Below, piece after piece: positions 24,891 to 34,178 of a stretch of DNA of 64,000 nucleotides (position 1 is the stretch's first letter; every line of letters begins with the position of its first letter). The notes under the pieces were generated by a model. That model did not search any database. It saw only the letters and a list, made by a program, of their open reading frames with translations, and was not told where the DNA came from. The position numbers and the translations under genes were made by a program. The DNA comes from Bacillus sp. AFS073361 (GTDB lineage: Bacteria; Bacillota; Bacilli; Bacillales; Cytobacillaceae): contig NZ_NUZU01000010.1 of assembly GCF_002567005.1 (NCBI RefSeq), positions 92,290-156,289 on the forward strand. Reading direction: 5' to 3'.

Positions 24891-27055
24891 TTGTTAGTCA
24901 TATGCCGTTTTTTATATTTGATGCCAAAAAACCACCAGTTCCAATCGCCAAGTAGTTTCATGAGAGCTGGAACTAGCACCATCCTCACTATGGTTGCATC
25001 AATAAATATTGCTATAGCAATTCCTACACCTAGCTGCTTAACAGGCATGACGCCGGTAAAGGCAAATGCACCCGTGACGACAATCATAATGGCAGCCGCT
25101 GAAGTGATAATTTTACTAGTATAAGTCAAACCAAATATAGTCGCTTCACTATTATCTCCAGTTTTTAAGTAAAATTCTTGAATTCTTGAGATAAGGAACA
25201 CTTCGTAATCCATCGATAGTCCAAAAACAAGAGTAAAAACAAATACAGGTAAAATTAATGCAATATCTACAGGTTTGACACCAAAATGCCCTTGCTGGAA
25301 AATCCAGACTAGGATCCCAAAGGTGCAGCTCAGGCTTAAGATATTCATTACAATTGCTTTCAATGGTATAAGAATGGAGCGGAATGCTGCCATTAAAATG
25401 ACAAAAGTCGAAAGAACAATCAATAAAAGTCCGTCTGGTGCTTTTTGGTAGATTTCAGAAAAAATTTCTTGCTCGAATTTTATCGATCCGCCGAAGGAAG
25501 CGTTTAAACCTAGATCCTTATTAGACCAGTCACTTACCCATTGTCTTGCTTTAGCAGAATGTTCACCAGTTTTTAAATATACCTCTAAGAGCATTTTATT
25601 ATCTCTTATAAAGTAGTCGATAATTGGAGATGCCATTGTTGTTTTCCCGGAGGTGAGTATTTGATAAAGCTGGTTTACATCCTTTATTCCAGTTGCTGAA
25701 AAGGGTGAATGAACGGTATTCACCAGTTCATCGTTTTCAATGTTTTTAATCACGTTATTCACTTTTTTTAGGTTATTCAAATCAAGAATGTTACCACTTG
25801 ATTCCAGGATCACGACGACTTTTTTTTCATCTCGCTTTTCTTTAGCAACAAAATGGTCTTTATAGATCTCTAAGGCAGTTCTTGAAGGGTAATTTGGCGG
25901 CAGGGATTCTGTACCAGGGATCGCTAAAACCATTTGTTTAACAGGAATCAATCCTGCTAAAAGAATTGCAAGGGCTGCTACTGACATAAGAATAGGTCGT
26001 TTCATGACAAATTTAGCAAACTGGTGCCAAAAACTTTTCGTTTGCTTGTCCACAGCGGGTAAAATACTAAATTTATTAATTTTAGTTCCCAAAACACCTA
26101 GCAGCGCAGGAAGAAAGGTTAAGGCACATACCGCAGAAATGAACACAACAGTCATTCCACCAAGCGCAACATTCTGAAAAATATCGATTTTGATAAACCA
26201 CAATGCAGATAGACCAATAAAAACACAAATTCCAGAAAAGATAATCGAACGACCGGCAGTAGAAACTGTTATCTCAAGAGCATCCTTTATAGACTTTGTT
26301 TTCACTTCTTCTTTATATCGATTAATAAATAACAAGGCAAAATCAATACTTAACGCTAACCCGATCATCGGAACAATATTTAAAATAAAGATTGTTAAAT
26401 CAGCACGATAGCTAAAAAAGTAAACAGTTCCCATTGTACATAATATAGAAACTACGCCAATAACAATCGGGAGTGATGCCGCAATAAGACCTCCAAAAGC
26501 AAGAATAAGAACCACTAACGCAATTGGCAGACCGATCATTTCCGCTTTTGCTAAATCTTCTTGGCTTGCAGTATTAAGGTCTTGGACAATAATAGGCTCG
26601 CCAGTCATTGTGACCTTTAGGCCCTTTTTATTTACTAGTAGAGTCTTTAATAGGTTGATTTCTGCCCCAAGGTTTTCAGCTTTTTTGTTAAAAGTAAGAA
26701 GACCATAGGCATATTGTGTTTTCATCATTCCTTCTCGTTCCAAAGGGGAAATAATTTGCTGTGCAGCATCAAAGCCTGCTAAGTTTTCAAAATTGTTTAA
26801 AATGAATTGTCTGAAATCTTCATCACTAATGGCTTTGTCTTTTTCAAAAACAAGAATAATGGAGGATTTTGCATATCCAAAATCTTGCTCGAGAAGGTTG
26901 CGTGTTTTATTATATTCTCCGTTATATTCAAAACCATTTCCACTAAGAACGCTTGGCAGTTTTAATGCAAACAAACCTAATAGTAAAATAATGAGACTCC
27001 AACTTACCAGAACCCATTTTCGCTTTTCGTAAATAAGTTCACCTAATTTCTGCAC
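24878..27055 (-). CDS. MMPL/RND-family membrane exporter
   Basis: A 725-residue MMPL-type transporter, the size of B. subtilis YdfJ. One N-terminal helix (RKWVLVSWSLIILLLGLFAL), a large extracytoplasmic domain, five helices, then the same pattern repeated; SIDFALLFINRYKEE and SMDYEVFLISRIQEFY are the paired RND GXXXDY-like motifs. It probably exports lipids or hydrophobic compounds using the proton gradient. A GTG at 27055 is chosen as start because AGAGGTGG lies seven bases before it; the in-frame ATG at 27073 has a weaker site and adds six residues. It is a single-gene unit. Confidence 0.9.
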   Translation of the reverse strand: MQKLGELIYEKRKWVLVSWSLIILLLGLFALKLPSVLSGNGFEYNGEYNKTRNLLEQDFGYAKSSIILVFEKDKAISDEDFRQFILNNFENLAGFDAAQQIISPLEREGMMKTQYAYGLLTFNKKAENLGAEINLLKTLLVNKKGLKVTMTGEPIIVQDLNTASQEDLAKAEMIGLPIALVVLILAFGGLIAASLPIVIGVVSILCTMGTVYFFSYRADLTIFILNIVPMIGLALSIDFALLFINRYKEEVKTKSIKDALEITVSTAGRSIIFSGICVFIGLSALWFIKIDIFQNVALGGMTVVFISAVCALTFLPALLGVLGTKINKFSILPAVDKQTKSFWHQFAKFVMKRPILMSVAALAILLAGLIPVKQMVLAIPGTESLPPNYPSRTALEIYKDHFVAKEKRDEKKVVVILESSGNILDLNNLKKVNNVIKNIENDELVNTVHSPFSATGIKDVNQLYQILTSGKTTMASPIIDYFIRDNKMLLEVYLKTGEHSAKARQWVSDWSNKDLGLNASFGGSIKFEQEIFSEIYQKAPDGLLLIVLSTFVILMAAFRSILIPLKAIVMNILSLSCTFGILVWIFQQGHFGVKPVDIALILPVFVFTLVFGLSMDYEVFLISRIQEFYLKTGDNSEATIFGLTYTSKIITSAAAIMIVVTGAFAFTGVMPVKQLGVGIAIAIFIDATIVRMVLVPALMKLLGDWNWWFFGIKYKKRHMTNKKPA

Positions 27056-27147
27056 AATATCGCCACCTCTCATAATAATTGTTCCCCATTAAAGAGGCTG
27101 AAAATTCATGTTCCTGGCTTAGCCTCGTGTGAATAATTGAAATAATA

Positions 27148-27157
27148 TTCATATTGT
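27148..27157 (+). promoter_or_regulatory. Candidate DeoR-type element before deoR
   Basis: TTCATATTGT followed closely by TTTACAAATGTT. Both words also occur, in reverse order, upstream of deoC (28228-28246), hinting at a shared regulator such as DeoR. Not a clear palindrome. Confidence 0.3.
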
Positions 27158-27241
27158 ATTTTACAAATGTTAAATAAAAGTGATATTGTTTCATTTTTTT
27201 GTTACAATAAAAGTAAAATAATAAACAATAAGGTGATAATA

Positions 27242-28183
27242 GTGGATCGTGAAAAGTTAACTAAAGTTATTGAAGCAGCCAAGCTCTATTATCTGTTGGA
27301 TTATAATCAAAACGAAATTGCTAAGAAACTAGGTGTTTCCCGTCCCACTGTGTCGCGTTTACTCCAACAGGCAAAAAGTGAGGGAATTGTCCAGATTAAT
27401 ATAATGGATCCGACGGAAGATGTTGAGAATCTTGCAGGACAACTTGAAAAAAAATTCAATCTGAAGAAGGCGGTTGTCGCTTCAATTCCACAATATGAAG
27501 ACCATATTATAAAAAATTATCTAGGAGAAAAAGCCGCCATTTATCTAGATCAAATTGTTAAGGATGATGACATAATTGGTGTAACATGGGGAACCACCCT
27601 CTACCATATTGCCATTGAATTAAAACAGAAATTTGTTAAAGGGGTAAAAGTTGTCCAACTAAAGGGTGGTGTCAGCCACGCTGAAACAAATACGTATGCA
27701 TCAGAGATTTTATATCTTTTTGGAAAGGCATTTCATACTACACCACACAATCTTCCTCTTCCAGCGATAGTGGACCATGTCGTTGTAAAACAGGCAATGG
27801 AGGCTGATCGTCATATCCGAAAAATCCTTGACCTAGGTAGTCAGGCGAATATTGCTCTATTTACCATCGGAACAATTAAAACAGATTCCTTACTATTTCA
27901 ATTAGGCTATTTTACAGAGAGTGACCTAGAGTCCCTATATGGAAAAGCTGTGGGTGATATTTGCTCCCGTTTCTTTGATGAAAACGGGGAAGTTTGTAAC
28001 GAGAGTCTAAATGAAAGAACACTTGGAGTAAATTTAGATGATCTAAAGAAAAAGGATTATTCCATTCTTGTAGCAGGAGGACCCAATAAAATTGAGGGAA
28101 TATTTGGGGCATTAAAAGGCGGGTATGCAAACGTGCTTGTTACGGACCAGTTTACAGCACAATTCTTGCTAGATAAAAACTAA
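27242..28183 (+). CDS. deoR: Deoxyribonucleoside regulator (SorC/DeoR family)
   Basis: A 313-residue repressor of the SorC family, the size of B. subtilis DeoR. Residues about 10-60 are a helix-turn-helix (YYLLDYNQNEIAKKLGVSRPTVSRLLQQAKSEG in pieces), followed by a sugar-phosphate-binding domain with GVTWGTTLYH and VQLKGGVSH. It should respond to deoxyribose-5-phosphate. The GTG at 27242 after AAGGTGAT is used; longer in-frame starts run into the promoter. It precedes deoC, xapX and cdd. Confidence 0.9.
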   Translation: MDREKLTKVIEAAKLYYLLDYNQNEIAKKLGVSRPTVSRLLQQAKSEGIVQINIMDPTEDVENLAGQLEKKFNLKKAVVASIPQYEDHIIKNYLGEKAAIYLDQIVKDDDIIGVTWGTTLYHIAIELKQKFVKGVKVVQLKGGVSHAETNTYASEILYLFGKAFHTTPHNLPLPAIVDHVVVKQAMEADRHIRKILDLGSQANIALFTIGTIKTDSLLFQLGYFTESDLESLYGKAVGDICSRFFDENGEVCNESLNERTLGVNLDDLKKKDYSILVAGGPNKIEGIFGALKGGYANVLVTDQFTAQFLLDKN

Positions 28184-28236
28184 ATATAAACAGAAGGAAA
28201 AAATTTTACGTTTGTTCATAAATGTATTTACAAATG

Positions 28237-28246
28237 TTCATATTGT
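28237..28246 (+). promoter_or_regulatory. Candidate DeoR-type element before deoC
   Basis: TTCATATTGT preceded by TTTACAAATG, and two spaced TGTTCAT words, about 70-100 bases before deoC. The shared words with the deoR upstream region suggest autoregulation plus control of deoC. Confidence 0.3.
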
Positions 28247-28317
28247 TTGATATAGTTACATTGTGATAATTGACTTAAACATTTATATATAATTTCATGA
28301 TAAGGGAGACGAAGAAT

Positions 28318-28992
28318 ATGACACAGAATGTAGTAGGAATGATTGACCATACATTATTAAAGGCTGATGCAACAAAAGAAGAAATTGTAAAGCTAGTGGA
28401 AGAGGCAAAGGAATATTTATTTGCGTCGGTGTGTGTGAATCCCACTTGGGTTCGAACAGCAGCTGATATGCTTGCTGAAACTCCTGAAGTGAAAGTATGT
28501 ACCGTCATTGGTTTTCCTCTTGGAACAGCTACTCCTGAAACTAAAGCATTTGAAACAAAAAATGCGATTGAAAATGGAGCAGATGAAATCGATATGGTAA
28601 TTAATATTGGTGCTTTAAAAGATAAGCAAGATGACTTGGTGGAAAGAGATATCCTTGCTGTTGTCGAGGCTGCTAAAGGGAAAGCATTGGTGAAGGTTAT
28701 CATCGAAACTTGCCTGTTAACAAAAGAAGAAAAAATTAGAGCATGCGAAATTTCTGTAAAAGCTGGGGCAGACTATGTAAAAACATCTACAGGTTTTTCA
28801 ACAGGCGGAGCCACTGTCGAGGATATTCGCTTGATGCGTCAAACCGTGGGTCCAGAAATTGGTGTGAAAGCTTCAGGTGGGGTTCGCAGCCGTGAAGATG
28901 CACTCGCAATGGTTGAAGCAGGAGCGACTAGAATTGGTGCAAGTTCTGGCGTATCAATTAGTAAAGGTGAGCTATCCTTAAGCAATTACTAA
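28318..28992 (+). CDS. deoC: Deoxyribose-phosphate aldolase
   Basis: A 224-residue class I aldolase that splits 2-deoxyribose-5-phosphate to acetaldehyde and glyceraldehyde-3-phosphate. The catalytic residues are visible: Asp92 (ADEIDMV), Schiff-base Lys155 (YVKTSTGF) and Lys184 (GVKASGGVR). The ATG at 28318 follows AGGGAGACG. It is preceded by deoR and followed by a XapX-domain gene and cdd, a deoxynucleoside salvage group that lacks the nupC and pdp genes of the B. subtilis operon in this window. Confidence 0.97.
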   Translation: MTQNVVGMIDHTLLKADATKEEIVKLVEEAKEYLFASVCVNPTWVRTAADMLAETPEVKVCTVIGFPLGTATPETKAFETKNAIENGADEIDMVINIGALKDKQDDLVERDILAVVEAAKGKALVKVIIETCLLTKEEKIRACEISVKAGADYVKTSTGFSTGGATVEDIRLMRQTVGPEIGVKASGGVRSREDALAMVEAGATRIGASSGVSISKGELSLSNY

Positions 28993-29016
28993 ATAATCAA
29001 TTGTGAGGTTAATTCG

Positions 29017-29611
<595 letters not shown>

Positions 29612-29618
29612 GTATTCG

Positions 29619-29652
29619 AGAAGTTTATCCAATGGAGATAAACTTCTTTTTT
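29619..29652 (+). terminator. Terminator after cdd
   Basis: Perfect 11-bp stem AGAAGTTTATC/GATAAACTTCT, 7-base loop, then TTTTT. Confidence 0.9.
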
Positions 29653-29726
29653 AGTGCGAAAATTACCTTGAATTGGAAACATTAAAATAGACCATAATAT
29701 ACATAGCAAAAATAAAGGATGATTCC

Positions 29727-30239
29727 ATGATTTATATCTATAATGACTATGGCGGAACTCATACAACTTCCTTAGCAGCGGCCTACCATTTAAAACAATT
29801 ACCACAATCTGAAAGAAAACTGACAAAAGAAGAGATTTTAAATGTGAAATATTTCAATAAATTAACAAAAGCAGATTTTGGTAAGATCATTTTCCATGGA
29901 ATGGATGAAGATGGAAACTCTGTTTATACGATTGGACGCAAAAGAAACAAATATGTGGTCCCTGCATTAAAAGAGATGAGTTTATTGCTGCAAGAAAAAT
30001 TTGAATTTGATGAAAAAATTGTCTTCTCCAATACTTCACCAACTGTTCCTTTTGCCATGACTATGGGCGGAATGTTCTCAAGGGGGTTAAAAATTGATTT
30101 TATTGGAGTACCGTTATTAGTTATAGGTGCTAAACAATGTTGTGATAATATATACAGGTTGGTGGAAAATACAAAAGAAATAGGGAAAACAACTTTTGCA
30201 GAAAACATCATTGTATTGGAGAATGAGATGTATAAATAG
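29727..30239 (+). CDS. DUF3189-like protein
   Basis: A 170-residue soluble protein starting IYIYNDYGGTHTTSLAAAYHL, which recalls DUF3189 proteins of Bacilli; the function is not known. The N-terminal GGTHTTSLAAA looks like a phosphate-binding loop variant. It contains GAKQCCDNI near residue 135 with adjacent cysteines. AAAGGATG precedes the ATG. It is 14 bases upstream of the reductase gene and likely in one transcript with it. Confidence 0.7.
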   Translation: MIYIYNDYGGTHTTSLAAAYHLKQLPQSERKLTKEEILNVKYFNKLTKADFGKIIFHGMDEDGNSVYTIGRKRNKYVVPALKEMSLLLQEKFEFDEKIVFSNTSPTVPFAMTMGGMFSRGLKIDFIGVPLLVIGAKQCCDNIYRLVENTKEIGKTTFAENIIVLENEMYK

Positions 30240-30253
30240 GTGAGGAGATTCAA

Positions 30254-31057
30254 GTGAAAAAGAAAATAGGTTTTATTGGGGCAGGAAAAATGGCGCAGGC
30301 CATGATCGAAGGAATGGTTAAATCTTTAACGATTCCAAAAGAGAAAATTTTGGTAAGTGCTAACACTGAAGATACAACAAAAGTAATCAAACAAAAGTTT
30401 GATATATGCACAACATTAAATAATGGAGATGTTGCAAGGTTTGCTGACATCCTTATTATTGCGGTGAAACCAGGTCTATATGCAACTATCATCGAGGAAA
30501 TCAAAAACGATATAAAACAAAATGTAATCATTGTAACGATTGCTGCTGGTATTACCTTAATGGATATTGAGAAGTCATTTGGTTTTCAGATAAAGACGAT
30601 TAGAACAATGCCTAATACTCCATCTTTAGTTGGGGAGGGCATGAGTGTAATCTGTGCGAATGATTACCTTACTGAAAATGAAATTATTGAGGTAGAGCAC
30701 TTGTTCCAGACCTTTGGAAAGACCGAAAGGCTAGAAGAGAAGCTTATGGATGCCGTTCCAGCTATCAGCGGTTCCTCCCCGGCATATGTGTATATGCTTA
30801 TTGAAGCTATGGCAGATGGTGGAGTAAGGCAAGGAATACCAAGGAATAAAGCATATCGACTAGCTGCTCAAGCTGTTCTTGGGGCTGCAAAAATGGTCCT
30901 TGAAACCGGAAAACATCCTGGTGAACTCAAAGATAATGTGTGTACACCAGGAGGGGCAACAATAGAAGCAGTTGTTACCTTAGAGGAAAAGCAATTTCGG
31001 GGATCAATCATGACAGCAATGGACAATTGTACAAATAAAGTTAAAAACCTATTATAA
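30254..31057 (+). CDS. proC: Pyrroline-5-carboxylate reductase
   Basis: A 267-residue reductase that makes proline from pyrroline-5-carboxylate. The N-terminal Rossmann motif GFIGAGKMAQAM is at 6-17, VKPG at about 74-77, MPNTP at about 118-122, and the C-terminal signature with AISGSSPAYVYMLIEAMADGGV, GAAKMVLETGKHPGELKDNVCTPGG is complete. GTGAGGAG precedes the ATG. The symbol is by family; Bacilli carry several paralogues (ProG, ProH, ProI, ComER), and which one this is cannot be told. Confidence 0.93.
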   Translation: MKKKIGFIGAGKMAQAMIEGMVKSLTIPKEKILVSANTEDTTKVIKQKFDICTTLNNGDVARFADILIIAVKPGLYATIIEEIKNDIKQNVIIVTIAAGITLMDIEKSFGFQIKTIRTMPNTPSLVGEGMSVICANDYLTENEIIEVEHLFQTFGKTERLEEKLMDAVPAISGSSPAYVYMLIEAMADGGVRQGIPRNKAYRLAAQAVLGAAKMVLETGKHPGELKDNVCTPGGATIEAVVTLEEKQFRGSIMTAMDNCTNKVKNLL

Positions 31058-31069
31058 ATAGGGAGCTTA

Positions 31070-31096
31070 GGATCCAATTTTTGGGTCCTTTTTTGT
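31070..31096 (+). terminator. Terminator after proC
   Basis: Stem GGATCCAA/TTGGGTCC (one wobble), 3-base loop and six T. Confidence 0.88.
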
Positions 31097-31228
31097 GTTT
31101 AGATTTCAAGGAAATTCGACAAATTTTATTGTTTTTCGACTTTTTCTGTGTTTTTCGCGTGACACATGGAATTATTAATTATAAACTTTAAATACTTAAA
31201 ATCTGTTGAAAATATGGGAATAGTAATT

Positions 31229-31264
31229 GTATGAATCAAAAACAGGAAAGGGCTGTTTTCATAC
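31229..31264 (+). other. Stem-loop in the leader of the receiver-gene operon
   Basis: GTATGAA and AACAG pair with CTGTTTTCATAC, leaving a short bulge and 7-base loop, about 40-70 bases before the receiver gene. A candidate promoter (TTGAAA at 31207, TATGAA 18 bases on) ends within it. The role is unknown. Confidence 0.4.
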
Positions 31265-31300
31265 ATACTTAAAGGCTCGTCAGTCAGGAAGTAGGTAGTT

Positions 31301-31738
31301 ATGGATTTAAATAATATAGATAAAAAAGAAACCTTGTTCGTTTCGGTCATTGATGACGATGCGATTATTCGAACCATGTTAATAAGGATACTTAAGGGAA
31401 TGGCTTTTTATCATTTTGAATTAGACATTGAAACATTTGAAAATGGACAACAATTCTTTGAATCAAAACGTTTAGAAGAAAAGGGCATACATTTTTTAAT
31501 ACTTGACGGTATTATGCCTGTTATGGATGGTATCGAAATCTTGCAGAAAGTAAAAAAAATAGATGGTGGAAGAAATATCTATGTCCTTATGTTGACTGGG
31601 AGAAAAAGGGAAACGGACATTGAAAGGGCATTAATGCTAGGAGCGGATGATTATATCACGAAACCTTTTAGTATTAAAGAACTTCAAGCTAGGATTGAAA
31701 GGTTAATCAAGAGGATGAAATTGCATGATGAAGAATGA
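31301..31738 (+). CDS. Receiver-only response regulator
   Basis: A 145-residue single CheY-like receiver domain without an output domain. The acidic pocket is Asp18-Asp20 (VIDDDAI), the phosphoacceptor Asp69 (LILDGIMPVMDG), the switch Thr99 and the conserved Lys121 (YITKPF). No histidine kinase gene is in the window. The gene overlaps the HEAT-repeat gene by 14 bases and starts the four-gene polysaccharide operon, so it probably controls the synthase through a protein contact and not at a promoter. It follows AGGAAGTAGG. Confidence 0.93.
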   Translation: MDLNNIDKKETLFVSVIDDDAIIRTMLIRILKGMAFYHFELDIETFENGQQFFESKRLEEKGIHFLILDGIMPVMDGIEILQKVKKIDGGRNIYVLMLTGRKRETDIERALMLGADDYITKPFSIKELQARIERLIKRMKLHDEE

Positions 31739-32762
31739 GTTATTTTTCTTAACAATTCTAACGATAACCATTCTAGGGTTGTTATTGGTTTTATTAATAT
31801 ACTTAACGATAAGAAAAGCACTAGAAATTAAAAAACGGAAGGCAATTGAACAATATATAGAAAATAATAATACGAAACTTTTTACAATGCTTATAGAAGG
31901 CGGATACTCTAGGGGGCTGAATCCGAAATCAGTTCTTGAACAGAAAGCCATCGAGGAACTTTTAAGCAGGTACAGCAAAATTTTAGAGGGTGAGGAGGAA
32001 AAGTCACGATTAACAGAACTTGCATCAATGTATCTATTAGAGAGGTATCGCAAGCAACTGAATAGTAAAAGGTGGAGTAAACGTATGAATACTCTCTATC
32101 ATATTGAAGATTTCAAATTAACTCTCCTGAACGATGAAATCTACATGCTAACAAAGAAAAAAAAGCTCTCCCACGCAGAACTTATTCATTCATTAAGAAT
32201 CCTTGCATTATTTCAACATGAATCTTTATTTGACCTGTTAATAACCCGTTACCAGAATTTCTCTGAATTTGAATACCGTACGATATTAGTCCACCTCGAG
32301 CAGAAGCAATTTGAAAAGTTTATTCTTCATTTTCATAAGAGCAGTCAGCCGTTACAAAAAGCCATCTTAGAGGTAATTTCAATAAAAAAGGAATTAAATT
32401 ATCTTCCTTTCCTTGAGAATATCTTTTCAGTCTATAAAGGTGAAATCAGGCTCCGAGCCTTAAAGGCATTATCGAATGTGGGCAATGTGAAAAATACAGA
32501 CCCCTACTTAGAACTACTCTATTCTAGTAAATGGGAAGAAAGAATGATTGCTGCCAAACTTATTGGTTCATTAAAAGAAGTAAGAGGGATATCAAGATTA
32601 ATCGAGCTTTTGCATGACCAAATGTGGTGGGTTCGGTCCCAGGCCGGAGAGGCTATCTGCCAATTTCCAAATGGTCACCAGATCTTACAGGAAGTGTTAG
32701 AAACTTCGAAGGATGTATTTGCTAAGGATATGGCATGGGAATGGCTTCATAAAGGGGTATAG
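31725..32762 (+). CDS. Membrane-anchored HEAT-repeat protein
   Basis: A 345-residue protein with one N-terminal transmembrane helix (LFFLTILTITILGLLLVLLIYLTI, in part) followed by a cytoplasmic helical region. HEAT-like helix pairs are visible in the second half, for example RLRALKALSNVGNV-type, RMIAAKLIGSLKEVRGISRLIELL and WVRSQAGEAICQF (about 240-320). HEAT repeats are scaffolds for protein partners. It overlaps the receiver gene and ends three bases before the GT2 gene, so it may link the receiver to the synthase. An ATG three bases later could also serve as start. Confidence 0.82.
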   Translation: MMKNELFFLTILTITILGLLLVLLIYLTIRKALEIKKRKAIEQYIENNNTKLFTMLIEGGYSRGLNPKSVLEQKAIEELLSRYSKILEGEEEKSRLTELASMYLLERYRKQLNSKRWSKRMNTLYHIEDFKLTLLNDEIYMLTKKKKLSHAELIHSLRILALFQHESLFDLLITRYQNFSEFEYRTILVHLEQKQFEKFILHFHKSSQPLQKAILEVISIKKELNYLPFLENIFSVYKGEIRLRALKALSNVGNVKNTDPYLELLYSSKWEERMIAAKLIGSLKEVRGISRLIELLHDQMWWVRSQAGEAICQFPNGHQILQEVLETSKDVFAKDMAWEWLHKGV

Positions 32763-32765
32763 AAA

Positions 32766-34178
32766 ATGGCAATTTTAGAGTGGGGAAATGTTGTAACGCT
32801 TTTTGCTTGGTTTATCGCTGTATATATGGTTATTGTCATTTCATTTTACTCTGTTATCTTGATGATCTCTTTTTTTCAGTTGCGGAAGGAATATCAACTT
32901 GACAGAGTTCAGGCATATGAGGATTATGCGGATGAATTTTATACCAAACCTGTTTCAATTATTGTTCCTGCTTACAATGAAGAAGCAGGTATTATTCAAA
33001 GTGTGCGTTCTTTATTAAGTGTAGATTATCCAACATATGAAGTGATTGTAGTGAACGATGGATCAACCGACCAAACACTTGCAAAAGTAATCGAGCACTA
33101 TGATATGAAGGAAATAAAAAAAGTAGTAAGAAGGCAAGTGGATACAAAACCAATAGGCAGGATTTATCAATCAGCTATTTTATCGAATTTGTTTCTTATT
33201 GATAAGGAGAATGGGGGAAAGGCGGATGCCCTTAATGTGGGTCTTAACTTTTCCCATTACCCTTATTTTTGTTCGTTAGATGGCGATTCTGTTCTTGAAC
33301 AGGATGCATTTTTAAAGGTGATGAAACCAATAATTGATTCAAATGAAGAAGTGATTGCCTCGGGTGGAAGTGTTCGAATTGCGAACGGATGCCAAATCAA
33401 AAATGGTCATATCCAAAAAATCGGTTTATCGAATAAACCTTTAGTTGTTATGCAAATCATCGAATATTTACGTGCCTTTTTAATGGGAAGAATTGGCTTG
33501 AGCCGGCACAATCTTCTATTAATTATCTCAGGAGCATTTGGAGTTTTTTCAAAGCAATGGGTGATTGCAGCGGGAGGTTATAAAACAGATACCGTCGGGG
33601 AAGATATGGAATTAGTTGTTAGAATCCATCGACTCTTAAGGGAAAAAAAAATAAAGAAAAAGATTGTCTATGTTCCAGATCCTGTATGTTGGACAGAGGT
33701 TCCTGAGGATGTGACCTTCCTTCGCAGGCAGAGGAGACGGTGGCATAGGGGACTGCTGGAAAGCTTATGGACACATAGGAAGATCACATTTAACCCTAAA
33801 TACGGTTCAATTGGTTTGATTTCTTTCCCTTACTTTTGGATTGTCGAATTTTTCGGGCCAGTCATTGAGTGTTTAGGATACCTGTTTATGATCCTTTGTT
33901 TATTACTTGGGGGGATCTATATAGAATTTGCCATTTTGTTATTTCTTCTCTCCTGTATATATGGTTCTATTTTTTCAATGACATCGGTTCTCTTGGAAGA
34001 ATGGAGTCTAACAAGGTATCCAAAAGTATCAGATATCATGAAGTTATTTTTATATTCCTTAACAGAAACCATTTGGTACAGGCCGTTAACGGTGTTTTGG
34101 AGATGTGAGGGAATTTGGCAGATGATAATCGGTGATCGAAGTTGGGGAGAAATGAAAAGAAAAGGTGTTTCCGAATGA
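32766..34178 (+). CDS. Membrane glycosyltransferase family 2 (polysaccharide synthase)
   Basis: A 470-residue processive-type GT2. An N-terminal helix (about 8-38) leads to the GT-A domain: VSIIVPAYNEEAGI, EVIVVNDGSTDQT, NGGKADALN, the DxD motif Asp172-Gly-Asp174 (SLDGDS), VGEDMELVVRIH and the QRRRW acceptor motif (RRQRRRWHRG, about 318-327). Three to four C-terminal helices follow. The set matches hyaluronan/chitin/PgaC-like synthases that build and extrude a beta-linked polymer from UDP-sugars. It overlaps the next gene by four bases (ATGA). Product identity is unknown; poly-N-acetylglucosamine is one option. Confidence 0.93.
   Translation: MAILEWGNVVTLFAWFIAVYMVIVISFYSVILMISFFQLRKEYQLDRVQAYEDYADEFYTKPVSIIVPAYNEEAGIIQSVRSLLSVDYPTYEVIVVNDGSTDQTLAKVIEHYDMKEIKKVVRRQVDTKPIGRIYQSAILSNLFLIDKENGGKADALNVGLNFSHYPYFCSLDGDSVLEQDAFLKVMKPIIDSNEEVIASGGSVRIANGCQIKNGHIQKIGLSNKPLVVMQIIEYLRAFLMGRIGLSRHNLLLIISGAFGVFSKQWVIAAGGYKTDTVGEDMELVVRIHRLLREKKIKKKIVYVPDPVCWTEVPEDVTFLRRQRRRWHRGLLESLWTHRKITFNPKYGSIGLISFPYFWIVEFFGPVIECLGYLFMILCLLLGGIYIEFAILLFLLSCIYGSIFSMTSVLLEEWSLTRYPKVSDIMKLFLYSLTETIWYRPLTVFWRCEGIWQMIIGDRSWGEMKRKGVSE

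Noticed and set aside
31229..31300. c-di-GMP (GEMM) riboswitch before the receiver operon
   Set aside because: The ending GTAGGTAG recalls the GEMM element, but the conserved AGGGCAAA and CGCAAAGCC core is not present.
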